Assembly (NCBI RefSeq): GCF_038561965.1
Contig: NZ_CP139348.1
Span: 62,001 to 126,000, forward strand
Reading direction: 5' to 3'
DNA from: Stutzerimonas stutzeri
GTDB lineage: Bacteria; Pseudomonadota; Gammaproteobacteria; Pseudomonadales; Pseudomonadaceae
Length of the DNA: 64,000 nt
Shown here: positions 8,423 to 16,533 of the stretch, piece by piece
Layout of the letters: every line of letters starts with the position of its first letter
Position numbering within the stretch: the first letter of the stretch is position 1
Translations under genes and position numbers: made by a program
Notes under the pieces: generated by a model
What the model saw: the letters and a program-made list of their open reading frames with translations, nothing else
Database searches by the model: none
Told to the model about the DNA's origin: nothing

Positions 8423-9613
8423 ATGTGGCACACCGGTTTACTCGACCTTTCGGTCTGGCAACTCATCGCGACCACGCTGCTGCTGACTCACGTCACTATC
8501 GTCAGCGTCACGGTCTACCTGCATCGCTATTCGGCGCATCGTTCGCTGGAGCTGCATCCGGCGCTCAAACACTTCTTCCGTTTCTGGCTGTGGCTGACCA
8601 CGGCGATGAACACCCGCGAGTGGACCGCCATCCACCGCAAGCACCACGCCAAGTGCGAAACCCCCGACGACCCGCACAGCCCTGTACACAAGGGCCTCGC
8701 CACGGTCGTGCGCAAGGGCGCCGAGCTGTACATGGAAGAGGCGAAGAACGAGGAGACCTTGCGCATCTACGGCAAGAACTGCCCGGATGACTGGGTCGAG
8801 CGCAACCTCTATTCGCGTTTCCCCAATGGCGGCATCGTGCTCATGCTGCTCATCGACCTGGCGCTGTTCGGCGTCATCGGCCTCAGCATCTGGGCCGTGC
8901 AGATGATCTGGATTCCGTTCTGGGCCGCCGGCGTGGTCAACGGTCTTGGCCATGCGGTCGGCTATCGGAACTTCGAATGCCGCGATGCGGCGACCAATCT
9001 CGTGCCCTGGGGCATCCTCATCGGTGGTGAAGAGCTGCACAACAATCACCACACCTATCCGAACTCGGCCAAGCTCTCGGTGCGCAAGTGGGAGTTCGAT
9101 ATGGGTTGGGCCTGGATTCGCCTGTTCAGCCTGCTCGGGCTGGCCAAGGTCAACCGTACCGCACCCATCGCCCATCGCATCGAAGGCAAGCAGCAGCTGG
9201 ACATGGACAGCGCGATGGCGATCCTCAACAACCGTTTCCAGATCATGGCGCAGTACCGCAAGCTGGTCATCGTGCCGCTGGTGCGCCAGGAACTGAGCCG
9301 CGCCGACGCCTCCGTACGTCATCAGCTGCGCCGTGCCAAGCGCCTGCTATCGCGTGAACCGAGTCTGTTGCAGCAGGAGCAGCAAGCGCATATCGACCTC
9401 ATGCTCGCGCAAAGCCAGGCACTCAAGGTGATCTACGAGAAGCGTCTGGCACTGCAGCAGATCTGGACCCGGACCAGCTCCAACGGCCACGACATGCTTG
9501 CCGCCATCAAACAATGGGTGCACGAGGCCGAGGCCAGCGGCATCCAGTCGCTGCGTGAATTCGCCGAGCACCTGCGTACCTACTCCCTGAGGCCGCCCGT
9601 CGCCTCGGCTTGA
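8423..9613 (+). CDS. desA: Delta-9 fatty acid desaturase (DesA type)
   Basis: The 396-residue membrane enzyme introduces a cis double bond at C9 of acyl chains in membrane lipids, using oxygen and a di-iron centre. The three histidine boxes are visible: HRYSAH, HRKHH and HNNHH. Hydrophobic segments occur at about 10-30, near the first box, and at 150-185. The C-terminal 150 residues are polar and helical, as in the bacterial subfamily. Its position before a PAS-GGDEF gene and aguBA matches P. aeruginosa PA0286 (desA, which acts on acyl chains of existing phospholipids). The distinction from the acyl-CoA enzyme DesB rests on this context. Confidence 0.88.
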   Translation: MWHTGLLDLSVWQLIATTLLLTHVTIVSVTVYLHRYSAHRSLELHPALKHFFRFWLWLTTAMNTREWTAIHRKHHAKCETPDDPHSPVHKGLATVVRKGAELYMEEAKNEETLRIYGKNCPDDWVERNLYSRFPNGGIVLMLLIDLALFGVIGLSIWAVQMIWIPFWAAGVVNGLGHAVGYRNFECRDAATNLVPWGILIGGEELHNNHHTYPNSAKLSVRKWEFDMGWAWIRLFSLLGLAKVNRTAPIAHRIEGKQQLDMDSAMAILNNRFQIMAQYRKLVIVPLVRQELSRADASVRHQLRRAKRLLSREPSLLQQEQQAHIDLMLAQSQALKVIYEKRLALQQIWTRTSSNGHDMLAAIKQWVHEAEASGIQSLREFAEHLRTYSLRPPVASA

Positions 9614-9700
9614 CCTTCGATCGGCTTAGCCTGCCGGTGTGGCGGCGCTCGGAACTTTGCGCCTGGCCAACTCTCTGAACAGCACTCTTATCTATGCAGT

Positions 9701-9720
9701 ACCGCCGCATGTGCGGCGGT
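9701..9720 (+). other. Perfect hairpin just before a ribosome-binding site
   Basis: ACCGCCGCA and TGCGGCGGT form a perfect 9-bp stem with only TG between the arms. There is no T-tract after it, so it is a poor intrinsic terminator for desA. It ends 6 nt before the AGGA (9727-9730) of the following diguanylate cyclase gene, so in mRNA it could affect access to the start codon. Confidence 0.4.
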
Positions 9721-9733
9721 CGATTCAGGAAGA

Positions 9734-10738
9734 ATGGCTATGCGGCTGGCGAGCAATCAGGGTGATTCGGGAATGAGAATGCCTCCGGGCGGCGACGCGC
9801 AGACGTTGCTGGCACTGATGCACGCGCGTGCCGAAGCGGCCCGCCTGGGTGAGCGTGAGCAGCTGTTCAGCACCCTGTTGGGCGGCGTTAACGCGGTGCT
9901 CTGGGCGTTCGACTGGCAGGCGCAGCGGATGATCTACGTCAGCCCGGCATACGAGCGCATCTTCGGTCGCTCGCCGGCCTTGCTGCTGGCCGACTACGGC
10001 GAATGGCGCAACTCGATCTATCCCGATGACGTGGAGTATGCGCAGAAGAGCATGCTTGCCGTGCTTGACGAGGGCGCCGTAGAGACCCGCGAGTACCGCA
10101 TCATCCGTGGCGATGGGCAGTTGCGCTGGCTGAGCGACAAGTGCTTCATCGGGCGCGAGGCCGAGCATGGTCAGGGCCCGATCATCGTCGGCATCGCCGA
10201 GGACATCACCGAGAAGAAACAACTCGAAGGCGAGCTGCAGCGCCTGGCGACCACCGACGTGCTGACCCAGAGCAGCAACCGCCGGCACTTCTTCGATTGC
10301 GCCCGCAACGAATTCGAGCGAGCCCGGCAGTTCGCCTCGTCGCTGGCATTCCTGCTGCTGGACATCGATGACTTCAAACGCATCAACGATACCCACGGGC
10401 ACCAGATGGGTGATCAGGTGCTGCAGAAAGTGGCCCGCTGCGGCGCTTCGGTGCTGCGCCAGAGCGATCTGTTCGGGCGCATCGGCGGTGAGGAATTCGC
10501 CGCCGTGCTAACGGGCTGTCAGCCGGACCTGGCCGAGCAGATTGCCGAGCGCTTGCAGCGCGAAATCGAACGCGTGGTATTTACCGCTGAAAATGGCGAG
10601 CGCTTCCGTGTCACCGCCAGCCTGGGCCTGACTTATTTGAAAGCCAGCGATCCCGAGCTGAGCAGCGTTTTCGCCCGCGCCGATGCGGCGATGTACACCG
10701 CCAAGCGCCTGGGCAAGAACCAGGTGATCGTCGGCTGA
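9734..10738 (+). CDS. PAS-GGDEF diguanylate cyclase
   Basis: The 334-residue soluble protein has a PAS/PAC domain (about 35-160, with the YVSPAYERIFGRS region and GIAEDITEKK at its end) joined to a GGDEF domain. GGEEF is at 251-255, with the I-site RQSD five residues before it and LDIDDFKRINDTHGH for metal and substrate binding. It should be an active, feedback-inhibited c-di-GMP synthase. It matches the position of PA0290 in P. aeruginosa. An in-frame ATG at 9740, spaced better from AGGA, would remove two residues. Confidence 0.9.
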   Translation: MAMRLASNQGDSGMRMPPGGDAQTLLALMHARAEAARLGEREQLFSTLLGGVNAVLWAFDWQAQRMIYVSPAYERIFGRSPALLLADYGEWRNSIYPDDVEYAQKSMLAVLDEGAVETREYRIIRGDGQLRWLSDKCFIGREAEHGQGPIIVGIAEDITEKKQLEGELQRLATTDVLTQSSNRRHFFDCARNEFERARQFASSLAFLLLDIDDFKRINDTHGHQMGDQVLQKVARCGASVLRQSDLFGRIGGEEFAAVLTGCQPDLAEQIAERLQREIERVVFTAENGERFRVTASLGLTYLKASDPELSSVFARADAAMYTAKRLGKNQVIVG

Positions 10739-10765
10739 GACGCAGCTCAGCGGATCGAACTGACG

Positions 10766-10790
10766 CTGGCCGGTCTGCTCAGTCGGCCAG
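10766..10790. terminator. Hairpin between convergent genes (weak terminator candidate)
   Basis: CTGGCCG (10766-10772) and CGGCCAG (10784-10790) can pair around an 11-nt loop. The element follows the cyclase stop codon by about 30 bp and overlaps the last codons of the convergent VOC gene. There is no T-tract on either side, so intrinsic termination is uncertain. Confidence 0.3.
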
Positions 10791-11183
10791 TTCGTCGTAA
10801 CCCCGCCCGATGAACTGCAGCAGGCAAAAGCCATGGCCGAACGGGTCGGCCAGCAGCGCCAGCTTGTGTCCGACCTGAGTCGCTATCGGCTGTTCCAGAT
10901 GCGCGCCATGAGCGATGGCCCTGGCCGTGGCGGCTTCGATGTCCTCGACGACGAAATCCAGATGCAGTGGAGTCCAGTGCCGCCCGTAGTTGCGCTGCAG
11001 AGTTCCACCGGGGATCGCGGCACTGCCCGCGTCCTTGAGTAGCAGATAGATCGGTGTCGGGCCACCGAGCATCTCCACCGCAAAGCTGCCGAGGCGGCGG
11101 CCTTCACGAAGGTCGAACACCGACTGGTAGAAGTCGACAGCCCGCTCCAGGTCGTCGACATCCAGGTTCACCAGAAACGTCAT
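10779..11183 (-). CDS. VOC superfamily (glyoxalase/bleomycin-resistance fold) protein
   Basis: A 134-residue single-unit VOC protein: NLDVDDLERAVDFYQSVFDL at the N-terminus, HLDFVVEDIEAA in the middle and DPFGHGFCLLQF at the end, the two beta-alpha-beta-beta-beta repeats of the fold. Possible metal ligands are His in LHLDF and Glu or His near the C-terminus. Members include glyoxalases, dioxygenases and antibiotic-binding proteins, and the sequence gives no substrate. It is monocistronic, between the cyclase and aguA. Confidence 0.8.
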   Translation of the reverse strand: MTFLVNLDVDDLERAVDFYQSVFDLREGRRLGSFAVEMLGGPTPIYLLLKDAGSAAIPGGTLQRNYGRHWTPLHLDFVVEDIEAATARAIAHGAHLEQPIATQVGHKLALLADPFGHGFCLLQFIGRGYDELAD

Positions 11184-11225
11184 CGAACCTCCTCGTGCCT
11201 GATGGTCAGGCTCAAGTTCGTCGCG

Positions 11226-12332
11226 TCAGCGTAACAGCGGCGCCGGTTGCTGCTGGGTGATGCAGTGAATGTTGCCGCCGCCGAGGAGAATCTCGCGACC
11301 CGGTACCATCACCACCTGATGCTGCGGAAACACCTGCGCCAGAATTCGCTCGGCTTCGGCATCCAGCGGGTCACTGAAGGCTGGTGCGATGATGCCGCCG
11401 TTGACGATGAGGAAATTCACATAGCTGCCGGCCAGGCGGACCGACGGATCGCGCGGCTGGCTGCCATCCAGGGCGATGACGCCAGCACATTCCTCGGCGG
11501 TTGCGTGCAGCGGGCCGGGGATTGGCATCTTGTGCACTGTCAGCGCGCGGCCCTTGTCGTCTCGGGCGCTCTGCAGCACAGCCATGGCCGCCTGGCAGCG
11601 CTCGAAGTTGGGGTCGTTCGCATCGTCGGTCCAGGCCAGCAGCACTTCACCGGGGCGTACGAAGCAGCAGAAGTTGTCGACGTGGCCGTCGGTTTCATCA
11701 TTGAACAGGCCGTGGGGCAGCCAGATGATGCTGTCGACCGCCAGGTGATCGCGTAGCACTGCCTCGATCTGCTCGCGGGTCAGATGCGGGTTGCGGTTGC
11801 GATTGAGCAGGCATTCCTCGGTGGTGATCAGCGTGCCTTCGCCGTCGACATGGATCGAGCCGCCTTCGAGCACGAAGCCTTCGGTGCGGTAGCGATCGCA
11901 GTATTCGATCTCGAGAATTTTGCGCGCCACTTCGTCGTCGCGCTGCCAGTCGGCATAGAGCCCGCCGTCTTCACCACCCCAGGCGTTGAATGTCCAATCC
12001 ACACCGCGCAGCCCGCCGTTGTCGTCGACGACGAAAGTCGGTCCGGTGTCGCGCACCCAGGCATCGTCGGTGCTTATCTCCACTACGCGGATTCGCGGAT
12101 CATCCAATGCCGCTCGTGCCGTGATGTATTGCTCGGCACTGGCACAGACGGTGACCGGCTCGAAGCGCGCGATGGCTTTGGCTACGGCGGTGAACGCAGC
12201 CTGCGCGGGCGCACCGTTGTCACGCCAGTTGTCCGGGCGTTGCGGCCAGACCATCCAGGCTTGGCTGTGCGGCGCCCATTCGGCGGGCATAAAGTAGCCA
12301 TCGGTACGTGGCGTGGTGGTCAGCGTGGTCAT
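11226..12332 (-). CDS. aguA: Agmatine deiminase
   Basis: AguA hydrolyses agmatine to N-carbamoylputrescine and ammonia, the first step of the agmatine route to putrescine. The 368 residues have the family start (GYFMPAEWAPHSQAWMVWPQRPDNW), the WVRDTGPTF motif, EGGSIHVDGEGT, the LPHGLFNDETDGHVDN segment and the catalytic cysteine Cys357 in GGGNIHC near the C-terminus. Length is normal for the family. It follows aguB by 65 bp on the same strand, and the pair is probably cotranscribed from the promoter between aguR and aguB. Confidence 0.96.
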   Translation of the reverse strand: MTTLTTTPRTDGYFMPAEWAPHSQAWMVWPQRPDNWRDNGAPAQAAFTAVAKAIARFEPVTVCASAEQYITARAALDDPRIRVVEISTDDAWVRDTGPTFVVDDNGGLRGVDWTFNAWGGEDGGLYADWQRDDEVARKILEIEYCDRYRTEGFVLEGGSIHVDGEGTLITTEECLLNRNRNPHLTREQIEAVLRDHLAVDSIIWLPHGLFNDETDGHVDNFCCFVRPGEVLLAWTDDANDPNFERCQAAMAVLQSARDDKGRALTVHKMPIPGPLHATAEECAGVIALDGSQPRDPSVRLAGSYVNFLIVNGGIIAPAFSDPLDAEAERILAQVFPQHQVVMVPGREILLGGGNIHCITQQQPAPLLR

Positions 12333-12397
12333 CTGTATCTCTCATGAAGCGGGAAAGGGCAGGCCTTTCCCGTGGTGCGTAGCGGCGGGCGCGCGAC

Positions 12398-13279
12398 TCA
12401 CTCTGACGGCTGCGAGCCGTCCAGAGTCCGGATCGAGCCGTAGAGATTCGGCCGGCGATCACGGAACACACCCCAGGCGCTGCGGATGTGTTCGAGCTGG
12501 TCGAGATCGAACTGGTGCACCAGCACGCCTTCGCTGGTTTCATCCATTTCCTCGACCTTGGCACCGAACTGGTCGGCGATGAACGAGGAGCCGTAGAAGG
12601 TGATGTCGTAGCCGTCCTGCTCTTCGCGGCCGATGCGGTTGCTGGCGATCAGCGGCATCAGGTTGGCGCCGGCATGGCCCTGCTGCACGCGCTGCCAGTG
12701 GTCGCGCGACGTGATGTTCGGGTCGTGCGGCTCGCTGCCGATGGCGGTCGGGTAAAACAACAGTTCCGCGCCCATCAGCGCCATGCTGCGCGCGGTTTCG
12801 GGGAACCACTGATCCCAGCAGATGGCCACGCCGATCTTGGCGTAGCGGGTATTCCAGACCTTGAAGCCGGTGTCGCCCGGGTTGAAGTAGTACTTCTCGT
12901 GATACCCGGGGCCGTCCGGAATGTGGCTCTTGCGGTAGACGCCGAGCAGCTTGCCGTCGGCATCGATGATGGCGATCGAGTTGAAGCGTGCACGCCCGGC
13001 GAGCTCGAAGAAGCTGATCGGCAACACTACCTGCAGTTCGGCGGCGACCTTTTGGAAATGCTGGATGGCCGGATTTTCCTCGACCGACGAGGCCAGCTGC
13101 AGGTATTCGGCATTGGGCTTCTGGCAGAAGTAGGGCGTCTCGAACAGCTCCTGAATAAGGATGATCTGCGCGCCCTTGGCGGCGGCCTCGCGCACCAGCT
13201 TGTCGGCATTGGCGATGTTGGCCTGGCGATCCCAGGAACAGGCCATCTGGGTGGCGGCAACGGTAACGACTCGGGACAT
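12398..13279 (-). CDS. aguB: N-carbamoylputrescine amidohydrolase
   Basis: AguB splits N-carbamoylputrescine into putrescine, CO2 and ammonia, the second step after AguA. The 293-residue nitrilase-family protein has the Glu-Lys-Cys triad: Glu44 (LIQELFETPY), Lys117 (YRKSHIPDG) and Cys154 (GVAICWDQWFPE). The C-terminal SSFIADQFG and RRPNLYGSI regions are also typical. It is the first gene after the putative AguR-controlled promoter. Confidence 0.96.
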   Translation of the reverse strand: MSRVVTVAATQMACSWDRQANIANADKLVREAAAKGAQIILIQELFETPYFCQKPNAEYLQLASSVEENPAIQHFQKVAAELQVVLPISFFELAGRARFNSIAIIDADGKLLGVYRKSHIPDGPGYHEKYYFNPGDTGFKVWNTRYAKIGVAICWDQWFPETARSMALMGAELLFYPTAIGSEPHDPNITSRDHWQRVQQGHAGANLMPLIASNRIGREEQDGYDITFYGSSFIADQFGAKVEEMDETSEGVLVHQFDLDQLEHIRSAWGVFRDRRPNLYGSIRTLDGSQPSE

Positions 13280-13335
13280 GGAAACCTCGCGGCTGCGGTT
13301 GAAAGGGCGGCAGTTATCGAAGGCGCAAATTTATT

Positions 13336-13347
13336 CGATACTTATCC
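13336..13347. promoter_or_regulatory. Candidate AguR operator, proximal copy
   Basis: CGATACTTATCC fits the dyad CGATA-NN-TATCG with one mismatch. It lies about 57 bp before the aguB start codon. A perfect copy of the same dyad occurs at 13399-13410. The centres are 63 bp apart, close to six helical turns, which would suit a repressor bound on one face of the DNA. That AguR is the ligand is inferred from location. Confidence 0.4.
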
Positions 13348-13398
13348 GGATTGATAGTGTTCGATTGGCATGTGGTCGGTTTCGATTAGGCCGTTTAT

Positions 13399-13410
13399 CG
13401 ATATTTATCG
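13399..13410. promoter_or_regulatory. Candidate AguR operator, distal copy
   Basis: CGATATTTATCG is a perfect inverted repeat (CGATA-TT-TATCG) lying between the aguR stop codon and the aguB promoter region. It pairs with the near-perfect copy at 13336-13347. The whole 13280-13414 spacer is notably AT-rich compared with its flanks, as expected for a regulatory region. Confidence 0.42.
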
Positions 13411-13414
13411 GTTA

Positions 13415-14062
13415 TTACTCAGCCTGCGCCCGCTTCGGCAAGCACGGCGGCAGATACAGACCCAGGTAGGCGTCGAACACTCGCAGGCCTTCCTCGGCCA
13501 TGCGCGGCGTCAGGCTGCCGTACAGCTGTATGGATCGAGCATAGACGCGGTCGCCCAGTTCCAGGGCCAGCGCAAAGACATCAATGTCCTGCGGCAGGGG
13601 CGGGAGGGCGAAGTGGCGGTCGAACACCGTCTGCATCGCCTGACCGAGTTCGAGATCCAGGCGCTGGTCGGCTTGCGTCACCTCGCCGAGGCCATGCTGC
13701 ACCAGGATCAGCTGGCGAGCGGCGCTGTCCTGCTCGTAGACCCTCAGCATGCGCTGCTCGATCAGTCGTGAGAGGTCGCGCCAGCTGGTCAGGCTCTGAT
13801 GATCGATGGGCTGTTCGAGGCTGGCTCTGAAGGTCGCGTGGACGTCCGCCGTCAGTGCTGCGAGCAGCGCCGGCACACCTGAGAAGAAGTGATAGACGGA
13901 AGAAGGCGGAATGCCGGCGCGCTCGGCCACGGCATATACGGATAACGTCGTGGCGCCCTGCTCGGCGAGCAGTTCGCGGGCACTGGCAAGGATCTGGCGA
14001 ATGCGCGTCTGGCTGCTGGCGCGCGGGCGGCGACTGGGCGTCGCTGGGCTGGGCTTGGTCAT
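13415..14062 (-). CDS. aguR: TetR-family repressor of the agmatine operon
   Basis: A 215-residue TetR-type regulator with the N-terminal helix-turn-helix TLSVYAVAERAGIPPSSVYHFF and a ligand-binding C-terminal domain. In P. aeruginosa AguR represses aguBA and is relieved by agmatine and N-carbamoylputrescine; the same role is expected here from synteny. The ATG at 14062 is preferred over a GTG at 14083, since it begins the basic N-terminal arm. The gene lies 135 bp upstream of aguB on the same strand. Confidence 0.88.
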   Translation of the reverse strand: MTKPSPATPSRRPRASSQTRIRQILASARELLAEQGATTLSVYAVAERAGIPPSSVYHFFSGVPALLAALTADVHATFRASLEQPIDHQSLTSWRDLSRLIEQRMLRVYEQDSAARQLILVQHGLGEVTQADQRLDLELGQAMQTVFDRHFALPPLPQDIDVFALALELGDRVYARSIQLYGSLTPRMAEEGLRVFDAYLGLYLPPCLPKRAQAE

Positions 14063-14078
14063 CGGCCTATTTGAAGCC

Positions 14079-14108
14079 AGCACGGCGGCGGATGCAAACC
14101 GCCGTGCT
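14079..14108 (-). terminator. Hairpin between spuI and aguR
   Basis: AGCACGGCGG (14079-14088) and CCGCCGTGCT (14099-14108) form a perfect 10-bp GC-rich stem with a 10-nt loop, 22 nt after the spuI stop codon and 17 nt before the aguR start. There is no T-tract on the minus strand, so it may slow polymerase, end spuI transcripts with help, or shield the spuI 3' end. Confidence 0.4.
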
Positions 14109-14130
14109 ATCGCCTCGCCATGACAGGCGG

Positions 14131-15504
14131 CTAGACGGTATGCAGATACCAGTTGTATTCCAGATCGGAGATCGAGTGCTCGAATTCGGCCAGTTCGCTC
14201 TCCTTGCAGGCAACGAAGATGTCGATGTAATCAGGACTGATGTAGCGCGCCATGATCTCGCTGTCGTCCAGCTCGCGCAGTGCGTCGCGCAGATTGGTCG
14301 GCAGGCTCTGTTCGACCTGCTCGTAGGAGTTGCCCTCGATGGGCGCGTCCGGCTCGATCTTGTTGGTCAGGCCGTGATGCACCCCGGCGAGGATGCCCGC
14401 CAGCAGCAAGTACGGGTTGGCATCAGCGCCAGCGACACGATGCTCGACACGCACCGCGTCCGGGCTGTCGGTCGGCACGCGCAGCGCCACCGTGCGGTTG
14501 TCCATGCCCCAGCAGGGCGCATTGGGCACGTAGAACTGCGCGCCGAAGCGGCGGTAGGAGTTCACGTTGGGGCAGAGGAAGGCCATCGACGCCGCCATGG
14601 TCTCCTGCAAACCGCCGATGGCATGCCGCAGTGTTTCGCTTTCCAGCGGATTGTCGGTGGCGAATATATTGTTGCCATTCTTGTCGAGCAGCGAGATGTG
14701 CACGTGCAACCCGTTGCCGGCCTGGCCCGGATAGGGCTTGGCCATGAAGGTGGTGTCCATCTCGTGGTCGTAGGCGATGTTCTTGATCAGTCGCTTGAGC
14801 AGCACTGCGTAGTCGCACGCCTTGATCGGGTCGGCAACGTGATGCAGGTTGACCTCGAACTGTGCCGGAGCGCTTTCCTTGACGATGGCGTCGGCCGGAA
14901 TGCCTTGCTCCTTGGCGCCTTCGAGAATGTCCTGCAGACAGTCGACGTATTCGTCGAGATCATCGATCAGGTAGACCTGGGTCGAATGCGGCCGCTTGCC
15001 GGAAATCGGCGAGCGCGGCGGCTGCGGTCGGCCGTTGATGTTCTCCTGGTCGATCAGATAGAACTCGAGTTCGAAGGCGGCGCAGATGGTCAGGCCGAGC
15101 TCGTCGAATTTGCTCACCACCTGGCGCAGCACCTCGCGCGGGTCGGCAAAGAACGGGTCGCCATCACGCTCGTGCATGGTCATCAGCAGCTGCGCGGTGG
15201 GGCGCTTCTGCCAGGGTTCCTTGCACAGTGTGTTGGGGATCGGGAAGCAGGTGCGGTCGGAGTCGCCGATATCCATGCCCAGCCCGCTGCTTTCAACGGT
15301 GATGCCATTGATGTCCAGAGCGAACAGCGAAGCGGGTAGGTTGATGCCCTTTTCGTAGACCTTGTGCAGGCTGGCGCGCTCGATGCGCTTGCCGCGCACT
15401 ACTCCATTCATGTCGGTGATCAGCAGATCGACGTACTGGATCTCCGGATGTTCCTTGAGAAATGCGTTAGCTTCGTTGAGCTGAACGGCACGCGGCGGGG
15501 CCAT
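14131..15504 (-). CDS. spuI: Gamma-glutamylpolyamine synthetase (glutamine synthetase family)
   Basis: The 457-residue glutamine synthetase-like enzyme should couple glutamate to putrescine or other polyamines with ATP, opening the gamma-glutamylation route. It shows the GS catalytic features: an AAFELEFYL metal-binding strand, QFEVNLHHV, NGLHVHISLLDKNG and RVEHRVAGADANPYL. It is divergent from spuABCDEFGH, as PA0296 is in P. aeruginosa. It is paralogous to spuB (16534-17889), the second glutamylpolyamine synthetase. Which polyamine each prefers cannot be read from sequence. Confidence 0.9.
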   Translation of the reverse strand: MAPPRAVQLNEANAFLKEHPEIQYVDLLITDMNGVVRGKRIERASLHKVYEKGINLPASLFALDINGITVESSGLGMDIGDSDRTCFPIPNTLCKEPWQKRPTAQLLMTMHERDGDPFFADPREVLRQVVSKFDELGLTICAAFELEFYLIDQENINGRPQPPRSPISGKRPHSTQVYLIDDLDEYVDCLQDILEGAKEQGIPADAIVKESAPAQFEVNLHHVADPIKACDYAVLLKRLIKNIAYDHEMDTTFMAKPYPGQAGNGLHVHISLLDKNGNNIFATDNPLESETLRHAIGGLQETMAASMAFLCPNVNSYRRFGAQFYVPNAPCWGMDNRTVALRVPTDSPDAVRVEHRVAGADANPYLLLAGILAGVHHGLTNKIEPDAPIEGNSYEQVEQSLPTNLRDALRELDDSEIMARYISPDYIDIFVACKESELAEFEHSISDLEYNWYLHTV

Positions 15505-15744
15505 GATGAATTACCTTAATTGTTAAAAATTTCAATCATCAGATGCTTGTCTGGGAGTCAATCGAAAAGCCTGTTCACTGTCAATAGTAGCCCGCTAGCG
15601 CCCCATCAGTGCCCACAACAGGCCTTTTTTGGGGCATATCGAAGGCGCTGACGATAACCTGCGACGGGCTAATGCTCGGGCTATTGTCTATAAAAATGAA
15701 CAAGACTACTCTCCGGTATGCCTCATTCGAACGACGAGTATCCC
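15505..15744. promoter_or_regulatory. Divergent spuI/spuA promoter region
   Basis: This region of about 240 bp must drive both spuI (leftward) and the spu cluster (rightward). On the plus strand TATAAA at 15689-15694 is a good -10 candidate without a convincing -35. On the minus strand an AT-rich stretch (about 15515-15535) lies just before the spuI start, and TTGACA-like hexamers occur around 15553-15590, but spacing to a -10 is unconvincing. In P. aeruginosa the polyamine genes are controlled by PauR; I could not place its site from memory. Confidence 0.45.
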
Positions 15745-16491
15745 ATGTCGCGCAAGCCTCTGATCGGCGTTTCGGCCTGTACCAAGCAGATCGGCCACCA
15801 CAAATTCCACATCGCTGGTGACAAGTACCTGCGTGCCGCGGCGATCGCCGGTGTGCCGCTGGTGATCCCGGCACTGGACGAGCTGATCGACCCGACGACG
15901 CTGCTGGAAAGCTTCGACGGCCTGTTGTTCACCGGCTCGCCGTCGAATGTCGAGCCGCTTCATTATGGCGGCCCAGCGAGCGAGGCGGGTACGCATCATG
16001 ATCCTTCGCGTGATCACCTCACCCTGCCGCTTATTCGTGCAGCTGTCGAGGCGGGTATTCCAGTGTTTGGCATCTGCCGGGGCTTTCAGGAAATGAACGT
16101 GGCCTTTGGCGGCACGCTGCACCAGAAGGTTCACGAGGCCGGACCTTATCAGGATCACCGTGAGCGTCAGGATGATCCACTGGAGGTGCAGTACGGCCTC
16201 AGTCATGCATTGCATGTCCAGCCTGGCGGCCTGCTCGAGAAAATGGGCCTGCCGGCGCAAATTCAGGTCAACTCCGTACACGGTCAGGGTGTCGAACGGC
16301 TCGGTGGCGGTCTGCGCATCGAAGCGCTGGCACCGGACGGGCTGATCGAGGCGTTTTCCGTCAAGCAGTCACGCAGCTTTGCCCTCGGTGTGCAGTGGCA
16401 CCCGGAGTGGCAGGTTCACGAACATCCGCATTATCTGGCGCTGTTCCGGGGCTTCGCCGAAGCCTGCGAGGCCCGCGCCCGACAACGCTGA
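15745..16491 (+). CDS. spuA: Gamma-glutamyl-GABA hydrolase (class I glutamine amidotransferase fold)
   Basis: The enzyme removes the glutamyl group late in polyamine breakdown, releasing GABA or related amino acids. The 248 residues show the class I amidotransferase triad: cysteine in FGICRGFQEMN and His/Glu in QWHPEW, with the PuuD-like SVHGQG segment. The ATG at 15745 is preferred because GAG lies 6 nt before it and the protein then starts MSRKPLIGVSACTKQIG, as expected for the family. An in-frame ATG at 15718 has no ribosome-binding site. It is the first gene of the rightward spu cluster. Confidence 0.92.
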   Translation: MSRKPLIGVSACTKQIGHHKFHIAGDKYLRAAAIAGVPLVIPALDELIDPTTLLESFDGLLFTGSPSNVEPLHYGGPASEAGTHHDPSRDHLTLPLIRAAVEAGIPVFGICRGFQEMNVAFGGTLHQKVHEAGPYQDHRERQDDPLEVQYGLSHALHVQPGGLLEKMGLPAQIQVNSVHGQGVERLGGGLRIEALAPDGLIEAFSVKQSRSFALGVQWHPEWQVHEHPHYLALFRGFAEACEARARQR

Positions 16492-16533
16492 CGGCCGATC
16501 CAGGCGGCCCTTTCCAGCAACCCCGAGGTCAAC

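Noticed and set aside
13855..15339. A 494-codon open frame on the plus strand
   Set aside because: It runs opposite aguR and spuI, whose protein motifs are clear, and has no ribosome-binding site or recognisable domain. High GC content opens antisense frames.
15553..15590. TTGACA-like hexamers as a spuI promoter
   Set aside because: No acceptable -10 follows at 16-18 bp; not reported as a defined promoter.
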